The translations under genes were made by a program, and so were the position numbers. DNA of 64,000 nucleotides from NCBI RefSeq assembly GCF_964355755.1, contig NC_092672.1, forward strand, positions 32,486,501 to 32,550,500. The letters run 5' to 3'. The notes under the pieces are model-generated. The model did not search any database and had not been told where the DNA came from. It saw only the letters and a list, made by a program, of their open reading frames with translations. The stretch comes from Antedon mediterranea. Lineage: Eukaryota > Echinodermata > Crinoidea > Comatulida > Antedonidae. Below are positions 33,701-48,700 of this stretch, one piece after another; within the stretch, counting starts at the first letter, position 1, and every line of letters begins with the position of its first letter.

Positions 33701-36700
33701 ACTGGACATAAAACACTGCATAGAACCTGCATTTTAAAAATGGTGAACATCATTTACTACAGACAAATCTTGCAATGATCCATTACATCTTCTCTTTTAA
33801 AGAATAAAATCAGAAATGAGACAAAATGACATTAAGAATAAAGGTCGCCAGTCACTTTATAAAAATCCGTTTTCTAACTATGGGAAAATGAACAAAGACC
33901 ATGGTGATATCTAGTATAATTGCTGGACTGGAATTTCAGGGTTTTATTTTTAACAGACCCAACACCAACAATTTCTATTCAATTTTCAAGAAAATGATCT
34001 TGTCCATATAAATAAAATAAATATAAAGAAACATGACAACAAAAAAATGGCACAACAATCAAGACAAAAAAATAGATAATTAAAAAAGTATGTTTAAAAA
34101 TTTGCTTTAAAATATATATAAAAATATTAGGACCTTTGTACATTTGAATTAAAACTATGAATGCGAATTTGTCTAGAAAGTGATGTTATTGGTGATAAAA
34201 GTCAGATTCCAGATCTATCAAAAATTGTAGGAATTGTGTAAAGGACCATAGTAGTGGATGTTCCTTAAGTATACATGACTTGGATATACCTTAACTGTTT
34301 GATTGGTAGCTGTTGTGAAGACAGGGAGATGGTTAGACAATAGTGGAATTCCAAATTCCATATCTGCATGGACCTCGTCATCTTCTGATATGTGCCAACC
34401 AGGGTTGTTGTCATCTTCTGCAAGACACACAAGTTATGATAGTTAAATTAATGTGATTGCTGCCCTCTATAAAACAACTTACTCTTTTTTAAAAATGCAA
34501 ATGTTCGTATTTACTTATCATAAATTTAGCAGACGTTCCAACCCCCTCCCAATTTTGGAGGTTTACGCATTATTTGACATGCTTTAACGTATATAACACG
34601 TTTTTAACTGATTTTATGCAGTTAAACTCATAAAAATACAGTATTTTAATGTTTATCAGAGGTGCCTTGTGCATTCTAGCAACTAATCGGATGTAATTAT
34701 ACATTAAATATAGAAATAACCTTCTAAAAAACCGAATTCAGACATTAAACGTGGGTTTGAAAAATATTTCTATCTAAAATAAAAATTGTGTTAATATTCG
34801 GGAGATTGTTGGATGAAAATAGGGAGGGTTTAAACATGATTTAGAGTACAGAAATAACAATCCAGTCCAGTTTTTATATTTCCCTCTATTGCAGTTATTT
34901 ATGACTTACTTAATCCAAGCTTCGCATTCTCCAAAGCAGTTACCCAATCAAACTTAATCTTTGCACTAACAGCATCAAATACTATAGTTACTCTTTTGTT
35001 TCTGAAAAAACAAATTTTGAAAGTTTAAAAAAAAAATCATCTTTTAAATAATCTATAACAGTATTACATTTTTGTCCACAAAAATCATTTTTAACAAATA
35101 GGAAAATGGAAAAAAAAAATTATGGAAATAAAACTTTGATGAGGTATACAAAGCACACATTTGCATTCAGTGCAACATTTATGTCATAAACGAAATAAAG
35201 TAGAACACCTCTTTTGGGACCCCTGTTCAGGGGACACCCAATCGAGACAACTTCCCTTGAATGTGGATAAATATATATTTCAACAGGGGACATCTCTATT
35301 ATGGGGACAATTTTTTAGGTCACAAAGATCTCCCCTTAACAAGGGAGCTACTGTATTATAAATATAGTGTATATGGATTGAATGGAATATATTGAAATGT
35401 GGTAAATTTTATATATTGATAAATATTGATAGATATTGATAATTTCGAACAATTTCAAAACACACAGCGATCAATGAAGCAAACAATAAAGACCAACTTA
35501 CGCAGATGAGCGGTAAGTGGGAAAAAATAGAATCTGTGTTATTTCTTAATGACCATTCAGAAAACGTGAAGCAGATGGGCAGTTAGAGTGGAAACCTGCT
35601 CAGGGTAGATATAGATTCTATGTGGGATTTTCCACTTACTGTTACCGCTCGTCTGTGTAAATTGGTCTTTAGAAGGTACATGTTTAATTTTACTGATATG
35701 CAACCATGGTGCAAATATAGTTTAATGGTGCAATGTGAAATACAAAAATGACCTGAACACTTTGACCGCCAGCTATTTAATGTATTCTACTAGTCACAGA
35801 TAAAAATGACCTTAACACTTTGACCGCCAGCTATTTAATGTATTCTACCAGTCACAGATATAGCAATAAAAGTTGAACTTGATTCTCTAAAAGAAATATA
35901 CTTTTCCCCCAATTTGAAGCACTTTGGAAGACAAGCCTAGAGGGTTAGTTCCCCAGACAGCTAACTGATCATGTAGCCTCTTCAATTTGCTGTTAATATT
36001 TTAAATTTACTCAAGAAATATAAAATAAAAAAATACATAGGAATTATAAATATAATGTGATTTTATAGGTCTGACTCATGATATTATTGGCTTTATAAGC
36101 TGAAAACTAGTAAAAAAAAAAATTTAATATGATAATACATAATTTAATATTTAAATATATATATTTTCTATGCAAAGCTATTCCAAACAGGACTACTAAA
36201 ACTATTAAGGGGACAGCTTTGGGGCAGAGGGCAGAAATCACAAAGCATCCCCTTAATAGGGGTTGAGATCTGTGGCGGTCAAAGTGTTAAAACAAACTAT
36301 TTAATTTGTTATACCCTTTTTGACACTTAGCTGCCATTGCGCAATCCAAATCATCAAGGCTATATAGAGAATACATAAGAAACACAAACATAAAATAGGT
36401 ACAGAAATATTTTTAAATTCTAATGAAAATGTTATCAAGGGGGCACTAAACAATATGGTGCCCCATCAAGTACACTATTAATAGTGGCCTACAAACTTTA
36501 AGATTCTGAAACAAGTAGTATAATTTTATAAAAATAAATTCTTCAAAGGCGGATTTAGAAAAGAGGTGGTAAAATCAAGGGTGCTCCCCTTCCCTTATAT
36601 TTTATTTGGAAAAACAAATACATAAAACGGGCAGGCTGTTGATTGTGAATCCCCCTAAGCTCTGTCTACATTTATATCAAACTTTATATGACAACAAAAT

Positions 36701-39700
36701 TTGATGTGCCCATATATGGACACGATGATATCATATCACTACCATACTTGGGCATATCACTACCATATTTGGGCACATCACACTTTTTTTTGTCAAACTA
36801 GTTTGATGCCATACTAGAAAATCCTATAATATAATGAGAGCGGATACTTACATTTCTATTGCTGGTAGAGATAATTGTATTTTATTAATATCTGCTTGTT
36901 TTATCTCTCGACCTTTCTTTTCTATCAGTTTCTGGATGACCCCCGTCAGATCTGTGATATCACTTTTGTTGAAAATACCATAAGAGCCCTGAAAAACACA
37001 AAATAACAATAATAATAAATATTTTACCTCCGTCAAGGAGGTATATGTAATTGGTAGCGTGCGTGTGTTTGTTTGTTACTTGGTAAAAAGAATTTTGCCA
37101 AGTATAGTATTTACTTTGTTTGCTTGTATGTTTGTTTGTTTGTTTGTTAGCACGATAGCGCCTACAGTTTTCAAGTTATCGTTCTGAATTTTTGGGTGTA
37201 TATAGGTATATACTTTCAGACCATGCCTATTGAAAATCAACAAAATTGGTTTATTAATAACTTCACAAATAACAAAAATGATATTACAGCGAGCAGTCTT
37301 AAGTAAACTGTAATTGCATTTTCTGGAGAACAACTTGTCCAAAAAACTTCATTTTTTAACAAGAGGCAAGAGTTATAATTTGTGATTTGTAATTTTAAAA
37401 CATAATTTGATTTAATGTGCACGTTTTTTGTGATGTGAGTAGTTTAAAAAACCTATTTCTTTTCAAATTCACTCGTTTGATTCACTTGTTGCTGTTCTAT
37501 TGTTAGTCAACTGAAGCTATTGTTAATTGAAAGGCTTGAATACATAACCATTACACCAAACTAGCATACACATGCTTGTAGTGAAATTAGCCTAAATCAC
37601 ACACAGCATTAAGACACACACTTTACGGTGACTAAATCTGATGTAGAAGAATGTTACAGTAGGCGGAGGTATGCATTCTCGGAGTGGCTTTCTAGTTTAC
37701 AATGTTATATTTGTTTGTTTTGTATAGTACATGCAAGGAAAACCACAGCGTTGTATCTGCTGCACAGGATGAATTTGAACAGTGGTGTATTACTGCTATG
37801 AGCACTCACTGACTAAACCCAGGGGCCTTTGAGCTTACATGGCCCCGAGCAGGGTCCAGAGAGTTAAAATATGCAGAAAAAGGCTAAAAACTCCAGCATT
37901 GTATAGGGCCACCACGTCCCTGAACCAGGGACCTCTGCATTTGAATCGTACCATTATCAACACATGGCTTATGAAAATGAAAATTCTTTGTAGTGATAAC
38001 TTTTTGGCAAAAATGACAAATTTCCAAATTATGTACCTATTTTTTTTCTTTTATTTGTATTTTATTTATTTATTCATTTAGCACTCATTCAACAATACAT
38101 TTAAACTACATAAACAAGGAATAAGTACAACAAATTGGGGTTTAAAAATGTATAAAACCACAGTGAATGAATGCAAGGACGACCCATAAAATCGACAATT
38201 CAATTTATTTCGGAGATGTGAAAGTGAACAAGGATCATAGTAAGACATATAGAAGTGTGAAGGACATAATAAATAAAGGTAATATGAAAAAGTACAAATA
38301 TAAATATAAAAAGTAAAATGCAGCAATATCACCAAACCGGAATATATTATATTATTCTTAAAAATGGAAATGTCCAATTTCTAATGTCACCTTTAACGTT
38401 CCAACCAGCGCCGTTATTTGATTCACTACGGCAAGATCGTGCATATTGTCGTTTCTCTCTTGATACAGTTGCCGTGCACTTCCACCAATCAGATACTCTG
38501 AAACAAAAATGAGCAAAAATAATTAGAAGAGCTCTAGAAATCCTATAATTGTTAGTCAAATATTTCCATACACTTTAGATCTCTCTTGAGTTTTGTAATA
38601 AAGAATCAAAGAATCACATTTTTGAACATTTATCTTTAATAGCCACATACCTGAGGAAATACTTGGCGTATGGCGATTAAAGTTTGTACAACTATTTATT
38701 ACGTTATTACAGGGCAATGACCACATTAAGTACACACAGTGGCAATATTCTCATAAAACTGTAACTGTTCTGTCAATAATTCATTTAGAGTATTTTCAAC
38801 TTTAACAATTATTTTTTATCAAATTTGTTTGTATGGATATTTAGACTGTCAACTGTTTCTTAACAAATGTGGTTTGTGTATGAATTGATATGAACAATTG
38901 TGACAAAAAGCTCTGTCTACACTATCAAACTAGATTGACAAAAAAAGTTTGATGTGTCCAAATATGGTAGTGATATGCCCAAATATGTTCATATATGGGC
39001 ACATCACATTTTTTGTGAGTGTGATAATGTAGACAGAGCTTCAGGACATATCCAAACAAAAGGAAGAATTTAAGAGAGGAATTGAGACACAACTGGCATT
39101 TATCAATATTTGCTTATATTTTTGCTTAAGCTGAAATATTTAAGAAGTGCTTAAGCAAATAACTTAATCTTATTTATCAAACCGTCTTAGCAATGTCTTA
39201 GCAGAAAAATTGTCTTAGGTAAATTTTACTTTGCACATGCGCAAAATTAAACTCTAGAGGGCAGCAAATTATGTCTTAAGACGAAAAATTCTTGCTTACG
39301 CATGCGCATTAGCTTTTTTCTCTTAGCGATGGCGGCGCTATAACATTTTATCTCCGTATTTTCATTCCCAACAAGATAGGGTGCATTCTGGCTACTATTG
39401 TTTTTATTACTTGAAATAGAGAAAGAGCACAACAGTCGGAAATACATACGAAAATCATTCGCTCTAAACTTAAATCAAATCAACATTTATTTATTTTTAT
39501 CAATGACAGCGACCCTTGGCAGCCGATACAGTTTTCTAAAGGCTAGTCAATTGGGTCGTACCTATCCCGAAAATATTAGTTTTGTTCGTCCAATTTCTAG
39601 GCCATCTTTGTGAAGATCGATATCGTTATTTCAGCGTCCGTAGTACAGCGTAAAACGCCTTAGCGTAGCCTTTCCGAATGTTCAATGTTCCAGCCTAGCG

Positions 39701-42700
39701 CGCTCGCGTTGTCAAAAAAGAATGTTTCTGTTGCAGAAATGAGATAAGACGAAATTTTTCATCTTAAGGCAGGGTGTTTTTCGTCTTAGATTTAAGACAA
39801 AATTAAGCAAATTTTTTTGCTTAGATATATTGATAAATCTGACTTAGGCAAAATCAAGGATTTAAGGCAAAGTTAAGACGATTTTTTTGCTAAGCAAGTT
39901 TGATAAATCCGGCCCCTGGTGCCTATATAGCAAATATACATTGTATACTAATAGAGTCAATACAGTCAACTATCCCAATACTGAACACCCTTGGGCTGGC
40001 CTAATATTTTTTTTATTTTATTTTTATTTTATTTCATACTCATCCAACAGCGAGTAACCCGCCAATTACAGGATGGATAAACTATTTAATAATTTCACAA
40101 GACAAACATATACACAAGATGCTCTACATAAACAAAGACTTATTATTAAGTCTTTGGGAGTGGAGTTGTAAATTGTCATGAGAAAAAAACCCTGACATAT
40201 GACAGGACTTGAACCCAGGAGCCAAGCATCATAACCACCAAGCCACAGCTCCACTCCGGAGTCTGGTTTTCTGGAAAGTATGGTATTCCGAATGTGTCTT
40301 TTATGGTAAAAATTTACTTATTGGACCTCAAGAAAAGTATGTTTTTGGGAGAGATTCTGGTTTTCAGAGATTCAGATATTGGGAGAGTTGACTGTACTCT
40401 CTCATTGCAGTAAAGCAAGGTAATTTGTTGTAACTGTCTCACCATTTTCATCAATCTGTGTAGTAGTAACCATGCTACCTGGTTCCAAGGCAACCTCAAT
40501 TTCTCCTCCTTCTAACGACGGTTCCACAATCTCTACATCTTTTAATGCAACACTCCATTTATGCCTGTATTTTGGCATGTCTTGATTTTGAACTTTCGGT
40601 CTTAAATAAAAAAAAAAAAAATGTTTTGCTATAAATTTCAAGTATTATATATTAGGTAACATTTGGAAATTTCTTTTTCTAAAGTCATATTAGGTGGTGG
40701 GAAATAACCTTCACTAATAAATAGTTTTAATTGCTACAAAAGGTCATTAGTACCTGGGGTATATTTTAATATAAAGTTGTCCAGAAAGCTTAAACTTACT
40801 TGTGTACTGTAGTACATACTAACAGGTCATTGAACATGAATAATCTTCGTTCACGGCACTTTATTACACTCCCCTGACTGTTGTACGTCTATTAATAGAT
40901 AATGAAAATATATTGATATGCCATCTTAAATTAGAGCATCGGCTGGGGGAGCCATTTATCGTTAATCTTTCATTATGAATTTAAACAATACATTAGGAAA
41001 TATTTAATGAAATGATTTCTTTAATATGAAACAAATGTTATTACATTTAAAACAACTATTTAATGTATAAAACTACACTAAGGTGACAAGACTGTGACAT
41101 GACATGTAAATAAAGAAGTGACAAAAACAGTAAACTAATAATGAAATAGAATATTATTAAAATAATAATAACACATAAATATAAAAAAATATATAAAAAT
41201 AATATGCAATTAAAGAAAGTGAAATAATATTATACTATAATTATTACAACATTATAAGGGATTATATTATATGGAAAGGCATTAAAAATGAAACTAAAAT
41301 GGATGAAATCTCTATTTCATTTATTTATTAAATAATAGAAATACATGCACTCTATTTATTATAGAAGGGGAAAATGAATGGTGATTAAACCCTCTATGGA
41401 CCACGGCAGCCTCAGTGCAGCGCCTATTATGAGTAGGAAAACAGGGGGATGATCCACTACTCTTTTCTAGTTGTGTGTATTTTATGTACATGGGACCAAT
41501 GGCTTTACATCCCAATCTGGTCAATAGGACAACACAACCAATATGACACAGACTCACATTCTTGTCTTATTCCTTACAATTATGCTATATTGCTCTCAAA
41601 GTGACTTTAATGAAGGTAAAGTAGAGAGAGTGACATTGAATTTAATTAACCTAGGGAGTGACATTGAATGTGATAAAGATAGGGAGTGACAGTGAATATG
41701 ATTAACTTAGGGAGTACCATTGAATTTTATTAACTTAAGGAGAGACATTGAATAACATATCTTGAATAAGGGAGAAACTGTAAACCCTTTTTTCTCATAG
41801 CCTAATTTTTTCCAGTAAAAAAAACCCATTTCATTAATTCAGCTGCACATTTTAAAACAATTGAATTGCAAAATAATAAAATTTTCAAAAAGAAATTGGC
41901 TTTCCAGTAACAGTTTAAAAACTTAGTTAATGAAAAAAATAAATTGAGAAATAAAGCAAAACCCCATTAAGGGGACACATTTGGGACCAAAAAGTGTCCC
42001 CTTAATAGAGATACCCTCTGAAAAGGAGACGTGTCCAAAAGGAGGGGTCCTATTGCAGGATAAACAAATTAATGTCTTAAATGTAAAATCTAATATACTT
42101 ACTTCAGACTAAAATAGGAAAAAGCAGAGAGAGAGAAAAGAAAAAGAATACTATTATCTATCAATATTAAGAATAAGCAATACACATAATGTTAATATAC
42201 AACTTGCCCTACAACCACCTTTACCTACAGATCTGCAATTAAGGATATTTTATAATCTTTTATTAAAACAACTGATTGATAAGTGTAGATTCCCGATACA
42301 AACATTAAATTAATTATAATATGCCATTCTAACTTTCATTATCTAATCAAGGTTAATTGTCATTTTATATTTATATATTTGTAAATTGTTATATGTATTC
42401 TGAACTCTCTGAATGGGGGAGCAACACTAGTTCGCAAATACGTAGAACAAAAATTGATACGACCGCCCGGGATCTCCGAAGAGATAGATTTTAAATGTAT
42501 ATAATATACAAGAATAGAGAAACTCTTAACTGCCCATTGATATAGTGGAACTGTACTATTAAATCAATATAGCTCTCCTTATATCTTGTAAGATCTTTTA
42601 TTTGTATTGTAATTTTAATGTTTTCTCTTCATTTCTTGAGCATTTTGAATAAATTGATTGAATTTATACCCGTCTGTATAATCAAATGCGAGAATAAAAC

Positions 42701-45700
42701 TATGGAGTCAAAAGAACATCAAAAAGGTAATAAAATAGAAGCCAACAATCTACTATCCCTGGACAGGAATCGTTAAAAACAGCGAAGATAAATTCATGTC
42801 AAGTTTACGCTTCCACCTGCTCTTGACAAAAACCTGCCCATTGGCTATATCTGACCTTCGACATTTACGATCCTCTCGACAGGTCTTGACAAAGACCGTC
42901 AAAGTGAGCACGTAGATTATTAGAAAATATATTAAAAAATTATCGGACTTACCGTCTGCAACATGTCGTCTTGACGTACAAGCCATCTTTGTTTATCGTT
43001 ACTTGACTGTGGAAAGTGGATAACATTTTACGTTTTATTACTACTATAAATTGTCACATCTTTTAGGTTACATTTAATCTAAATGTCACACAAACAAAGG
43101 GTAAATTAATCATATATATTAAGTGTATGATGAAAGTAGCTATATTTAGTTTCTTTCTTTAAATACAGATTCAACTTAGGAAATTGTTTCCATATCAATT
43201 ATTACACTTATATACAGTAGAAGCATATTATGGGTGGGAGAAAGAAAACATTTTTCTTTTATTGACTTATTTTACAGAGTTACAGTATTGTCATATTATA
43301 ACAAGAAAACAAAATATTCGAATGAAGTTTGTTTGAAAGCATTTAAAAACAAACAAAATGTAAAAAAAATAGCCAGAATTGTGAGTACCAGTTGTGTAGA
43401 CTATATTTTCAAACGAGGTTCAGCACAGTATAGGAAGAAGAAGATGATGATGATGATGATAATGATGATGATAATGATGATGATGCTGATGATAATGATG
43501 ATGATGATGAATACCATTAAAGTAGCATATTATGGGGTGGGAGAATGGTATTTACAGAAAAGGTTAAACATTTTACACTTAAAAACATCTAAAACCACAT
43601 CTTAATCTCTGTATACACTATCAAACTAGTTTGACAAAAAAAGTGTGATGTGCTCAAATATGGTAGTGATATGCCTAAATATGATAGTGATGTGACATCA
43701 TCTTGTCCATATATGGGCACATCAATTTTTTTTGTCATATAACGTTTGATAGTGTAGACAGAGCTTTTGCAATACACTACTAACCTTTGTACTAAACTTA
43801 ACATTCAGATTCTTAATCAGTTGTTTGACCTCATGTCGTTGCTCACACTGTCGTTTCCTCTCGTTTAAAACCCCCGCCAACGTTTCTAATTTTGTTAAGG
43901 CAAGTTGTAGTGGCATACGGTCCGAGTGGCCTGTTGGCGTATTTTTTAACATATCCTGAAAGAAACCCCAAAGAATTGTCATATTAATTACAAAAATTAC
44001 ATCATCTGATTAAATTTTTCCACTTGGTATATTTTAAGATCTTCGACTTGGCATAATTTTATTTTCGCCACCCCTTGAAGATTAGGATTGGAGAACTAAG
44101 CTCATTTGTCCCTTCGATGTCAAAACTACATAACTCTTCATTTACAGATACGGATAGAAGTTAAGGTAGTGAGTAGTCATATCATGTATTTTTAAACCTA
44201 CTTTGAATAAATTAATCAACTTGGTTTGCAATAACAGGTTTGGTAATAGATTACAATCATCGATAAAACTCTAATTCTGGTTTTTTTCTCTACATTTCCT
44301 ACATTTAATTTAGTTTTAGGCTTTTGAAATCTTTAAATGAGTCTGGTTGTAAAAAGCTTTCTTAATAAATGTATTATCCCCAAAAAAATGATAAATTAAG
44401 ATTAATAAAAAAAGGCCAGTTCACAGTTAATCACTTCCATAGAAAAAAAACATTTAAAAAATAATGTTTTCAAATATAAAAAAAACAAAATATACAATAC
44501 AAAATCCATTGACTTCTAGTCAATTTGACTATTTTTTTTGCTTTAAATTACAGTTTTTTCAGGTAAATTATTTTTTCCCACCCATTTTTAGTCAAAGTGA
44601 ATAACTATTATGTATTAAAAAAATAGAAAATATTATTTAATAAAGTCTCTAAAAAGGGGGGGAAAATGGCATATTCAACAAAACATTTAAAAACAATTTT
44701 TTTTTTGAGGGAGATATATTTTGTTAGTAGTGATTCAACGAATGGTTTGTATAACAGCAGAATCCATTTTTATACTTTTATTTAGCTGCTATAAATTTTT
44801 TCCAAAGTAAATATTTTTTATTACAGTTATTTCCTAGAAATATGTCTCTCGATTCCAAAGCTAAAGCCAATTTAATTTATTTATTGCAAACAAAACATTT
44901 TTAATTACAGTTATTTCATAGACATATTGCTGTTTCTCGATTCCAAAAATAAAACCAAATCGAATATATTTTTGCAAACAAAACACTTTCAAATTATAGT
45001 TATTTTCTAGACAAATCACTTTCTCTCGATTCCAAAAATAAAACCAATCTAATTTTTTTTTCAAACAAAACATTTTTATTACTTTCATTTCCTAGACGTA
45101 TCTTTGAGTTTCAAAAATGAAAAACAAACGCAATTACTGTACTCAAAAGTTCATAATAAGGGAATTTAACAAATAATTGAAAGTAATATTAGTGATTTCT
45201 CTGTAGAGCCTTTAAACTGGTTTGACATTGCCTTAGAAACAAAACAGCAATACAAATTAGCAAAATATGTGTAGTAACATTGGATAAAAAAATAAATTTA
45301 TCAAGTGTTTTGCATTTTTTGGAAAAACTAATGATTCAATTTAAACTTAGAATGAACAAAAAGAAACAAAATAAATTTTAATAAAAATTATAGAAAATAC
45401 AATAAAAATCAATTACTGTATGGCGCAAACATTTATGTTTGTTTTTATTTTATTTATTTTGAGAAAGTTTAATAGCTTTTCTATTTCTAAAAAATTTCCA
45501 TAAATTATAATCAAAGAATGTTTTCTTTTATGATAACAATATTTTTTTTAACCATTTTTTATTACATATTTTCTTACATATTACACATATTTTAATTAGT
45601 ACAAACAAAATCAGAAATATAAATTCTTGAGAACTATTTTTAAAACAAGGTCAATACTAGAAAAAGAAAAAACATTGGATGAGACCTGGTTTAGAAAAAG

Positions 45701-48700
45701 ATGGAAACATATAAAAACTGCTGTTTTTACAGCTGTTTTTGCTTTGCTATTATCAATTTAGTTGGTGCTTGACACGTTTCGTGATCCCGCTAGATTACAC
45801 AACATCGGTAATGTATCAGTATTTTTATGAGTTGCGATGAGTAAAGACTCTCCACGGTGTCTTTAGTACGCAGCGTCCTTCCTCGACATAGCACGTATCT
45901 TGACGAGGAAGAATTAGATTCATTGTTTAAAAAATGCGTTTCAATGTTTTGCTTTCCTCTTTATGTAACTGTACTAAATGCAAAGTAGTTACTGCAGTAG
46001 AATAATTTTGATCAAACTTTATGTGATGTACCCATATATGGACATGATGATGCAATACCACTACCATGTTTGGGTAAATCACTACCATATTTGGGCATAT
46101 CACATTTTTTCAAAATAGTTTTGATAGTGTAGATAGATCTTAACAAACACTCAACTTACTTGTAATAAAAGTATAAATTGTGGAAATCGTTGAATAGGTT
46201 TTAACATTAAGCCGTACAAACTTAACCGGTCTTTGCTACTGTTTTGCTGTTCCTAAAAATAAATTAGTAAATCAGTCAAAGTTAGAACAATAACAACAAA
46301 TCTTTATTTCATTTTTACCAATGGAAAAACAGAAAGCTTCCACGATGTCATACCATAAGGCAATTATATTAATGAATGTTTATGAGTTTTACTTTTAAAA
46401 AAAGGCAGCGCCCTTATTTTGGCCACAAAATAGAAAGCATGCAACATCTTAGCTTCCCAACATGCGACTGTCACCTATTTAAAAAAAAAAAATCTGCCGT
46501 GTAATATACTATAAATAGAACTAAACTTTAGCATGCAATAGAACTAATACAACTGTATGGCAGGCAAAATCAAATGGCAAAGATATATATTCAGGTGTAT
46601 TATAATAGTTGATTAATGATTGTAATATGATGGGCCCTCTGGGAGACCAGTCTTTGACTGAAGAGGTTACCCAGTTTTAATATATATTCCAATCAATGCA
46701 ATGTCATACTACTGTACTAAATAGTGCCTCTGAAACCATATCATAGATTAAATTGATACTTTACACACATACATATAAAAATCCTGTTGAGGAGTAAATC
46801 CATATAACTGTATGAAATTTCTTGCTGCACTTTACTAATATTGATTAATTTAATTGACAGAACTTACTAAAATAAAATCGTTGAAAGCTGGTCTAAGAGC
46901 GGCTGCTTTCTTTGCAGTATCCATTGCATTGGTAAAGTTGTTAACATAAGCACTATATACATCCAATACCATTGCTTTTGAAAACTGTAACCAAAAGATG
47001 AAGAAAGATAGATGAATGAATGAATGCAGGCTGTCCTCTGAATAGGGATGCAAAGTAATAATGACTTATCTATTCCATTATGGAATAACTCTCAGGGTAA
47101 AAGAACTAAACTAACTAAATTATGGAATTCTCTACCAAATAACATAAAATCAGAACTGCATATGTCTTTGGCAACTTTTAAATCTTCACTATAGAAAACA
47201 TGTATTAACCTTTTTGCCTTCACAATTGTAAATAGTTTTATATCTGTTTTCTTTCCTTTTGTTTTTCTTTTTATTTTATTTTTGTTGTAAATATGTTTAC
47301 TGAACCACTTTGGAAATCAGTACATTTGTATTGAAAGTGTATTTCAGTTTAAAGAAAGAAAAAATAAATAAAGAAATAAATAAATAAGGGGTCAATTTTG
47401 CTGCAAGTAAATTATACAGCAGAACTCCTATTAAAGGATCCAACTGAATAGTGGTTGGTGTAATGACATTTATTTATTTTTTATTTCACGGGAAAGTGTT
47501 CCCTTAATAGGGCTGTCATCTGAATACGGGTTAACCATAGTGTTGAACTATATATTTTGTTTCATTGGTGCCTTATAGGAATGTCCTTTTAATTGGGTGC
47601 TACTGTATCTGGTTTAATAGGGTGTAAAAAAAACGTATATACAAATATTTATAATAATTTTTTAAATAATAAAATCATTTTAACTAATTGTGTTGTTGCT
47701 TTAGTATAAAACACTGGAAAATTGATCAATGTTTATAAAATCTCTCTGGCAAAAATTAACACCTGCTTTGGTTGATTCAAATTATAATTGGGACAAAAAA
47801 GTAAAAGAAATCATGGCAAGATTGACATTAACTATGATACAGAAATGTTCTACATTTTCACTTTAAAAATAATGTAAATTTTCAATTGATGAATATAAAC
47901 TTGAGAAAGAAAATTTGGAAACGTGGTATTCATAAAATTGTCATCAATGTCAGTCAGCTAGTCCCATTTATGCATATAAAATAAAAAATTGTTAAAAAAT
48001 AAATAAAATAGTTTACTGTATCCATCCTGTAATTGGCGAGTTACTCGTTACTTTTTGAAATAAATAAATTTTTAAAAAATTCAAAGGGTAGACTATTAAG
48101 CTTCAAAATATGATGCCAATTAGATTTTTTCTAGCCCCACTCCCCACCTCCCATTAAGGGGATACTGATATGCAAGATGTATGTCAACGAATATAGAATT
48201 TAATACTTAATTCCACAGCAAACAACTATTTAGGGGTATTAAAGAGGCACTTTGTTGGGTCCTAAATGTGTCCCCTTATGGAGGTGTATATGGTGATGAC
48301 TAATACGATAGTATAAATAATATTTCTACGACTTAACTTCAATAGCTAATAATCTGAATAAAGACGACACATAGGCTTACAAAACGCTATTGGCAATCAA
48401 ACTGCTATGTTCGTGTACAACAATTAATCTTTCTTTAGTTTTAGAAAATGTTATTATCAAATTAACTCAATTCCCTTGGGAGTCCAACCGAATCAATTTA
48501 TTCTTTGATTGATGTCTTGAATGTGAATGTGTTCTGTGTAACTGTACTTTAAAGGTTTCACCATATATTTTTCATTGCAACTTAATGGAATAAATGGAGA
48601 AGATAAATACTATGATGAACTGTTCCTCAAAGTATTTATGCCCTAAAGGTGCAATGGATTGAAAAAAAAGTTCAAACATACATTGTTTCTTATATTAATT

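Noticed and set aside
43234-43605. A 123-codon frame with a methionine-rich run
   Set aside because: The run is the (ATG)n microsatellite; the flanks are repeat and intron sequence.
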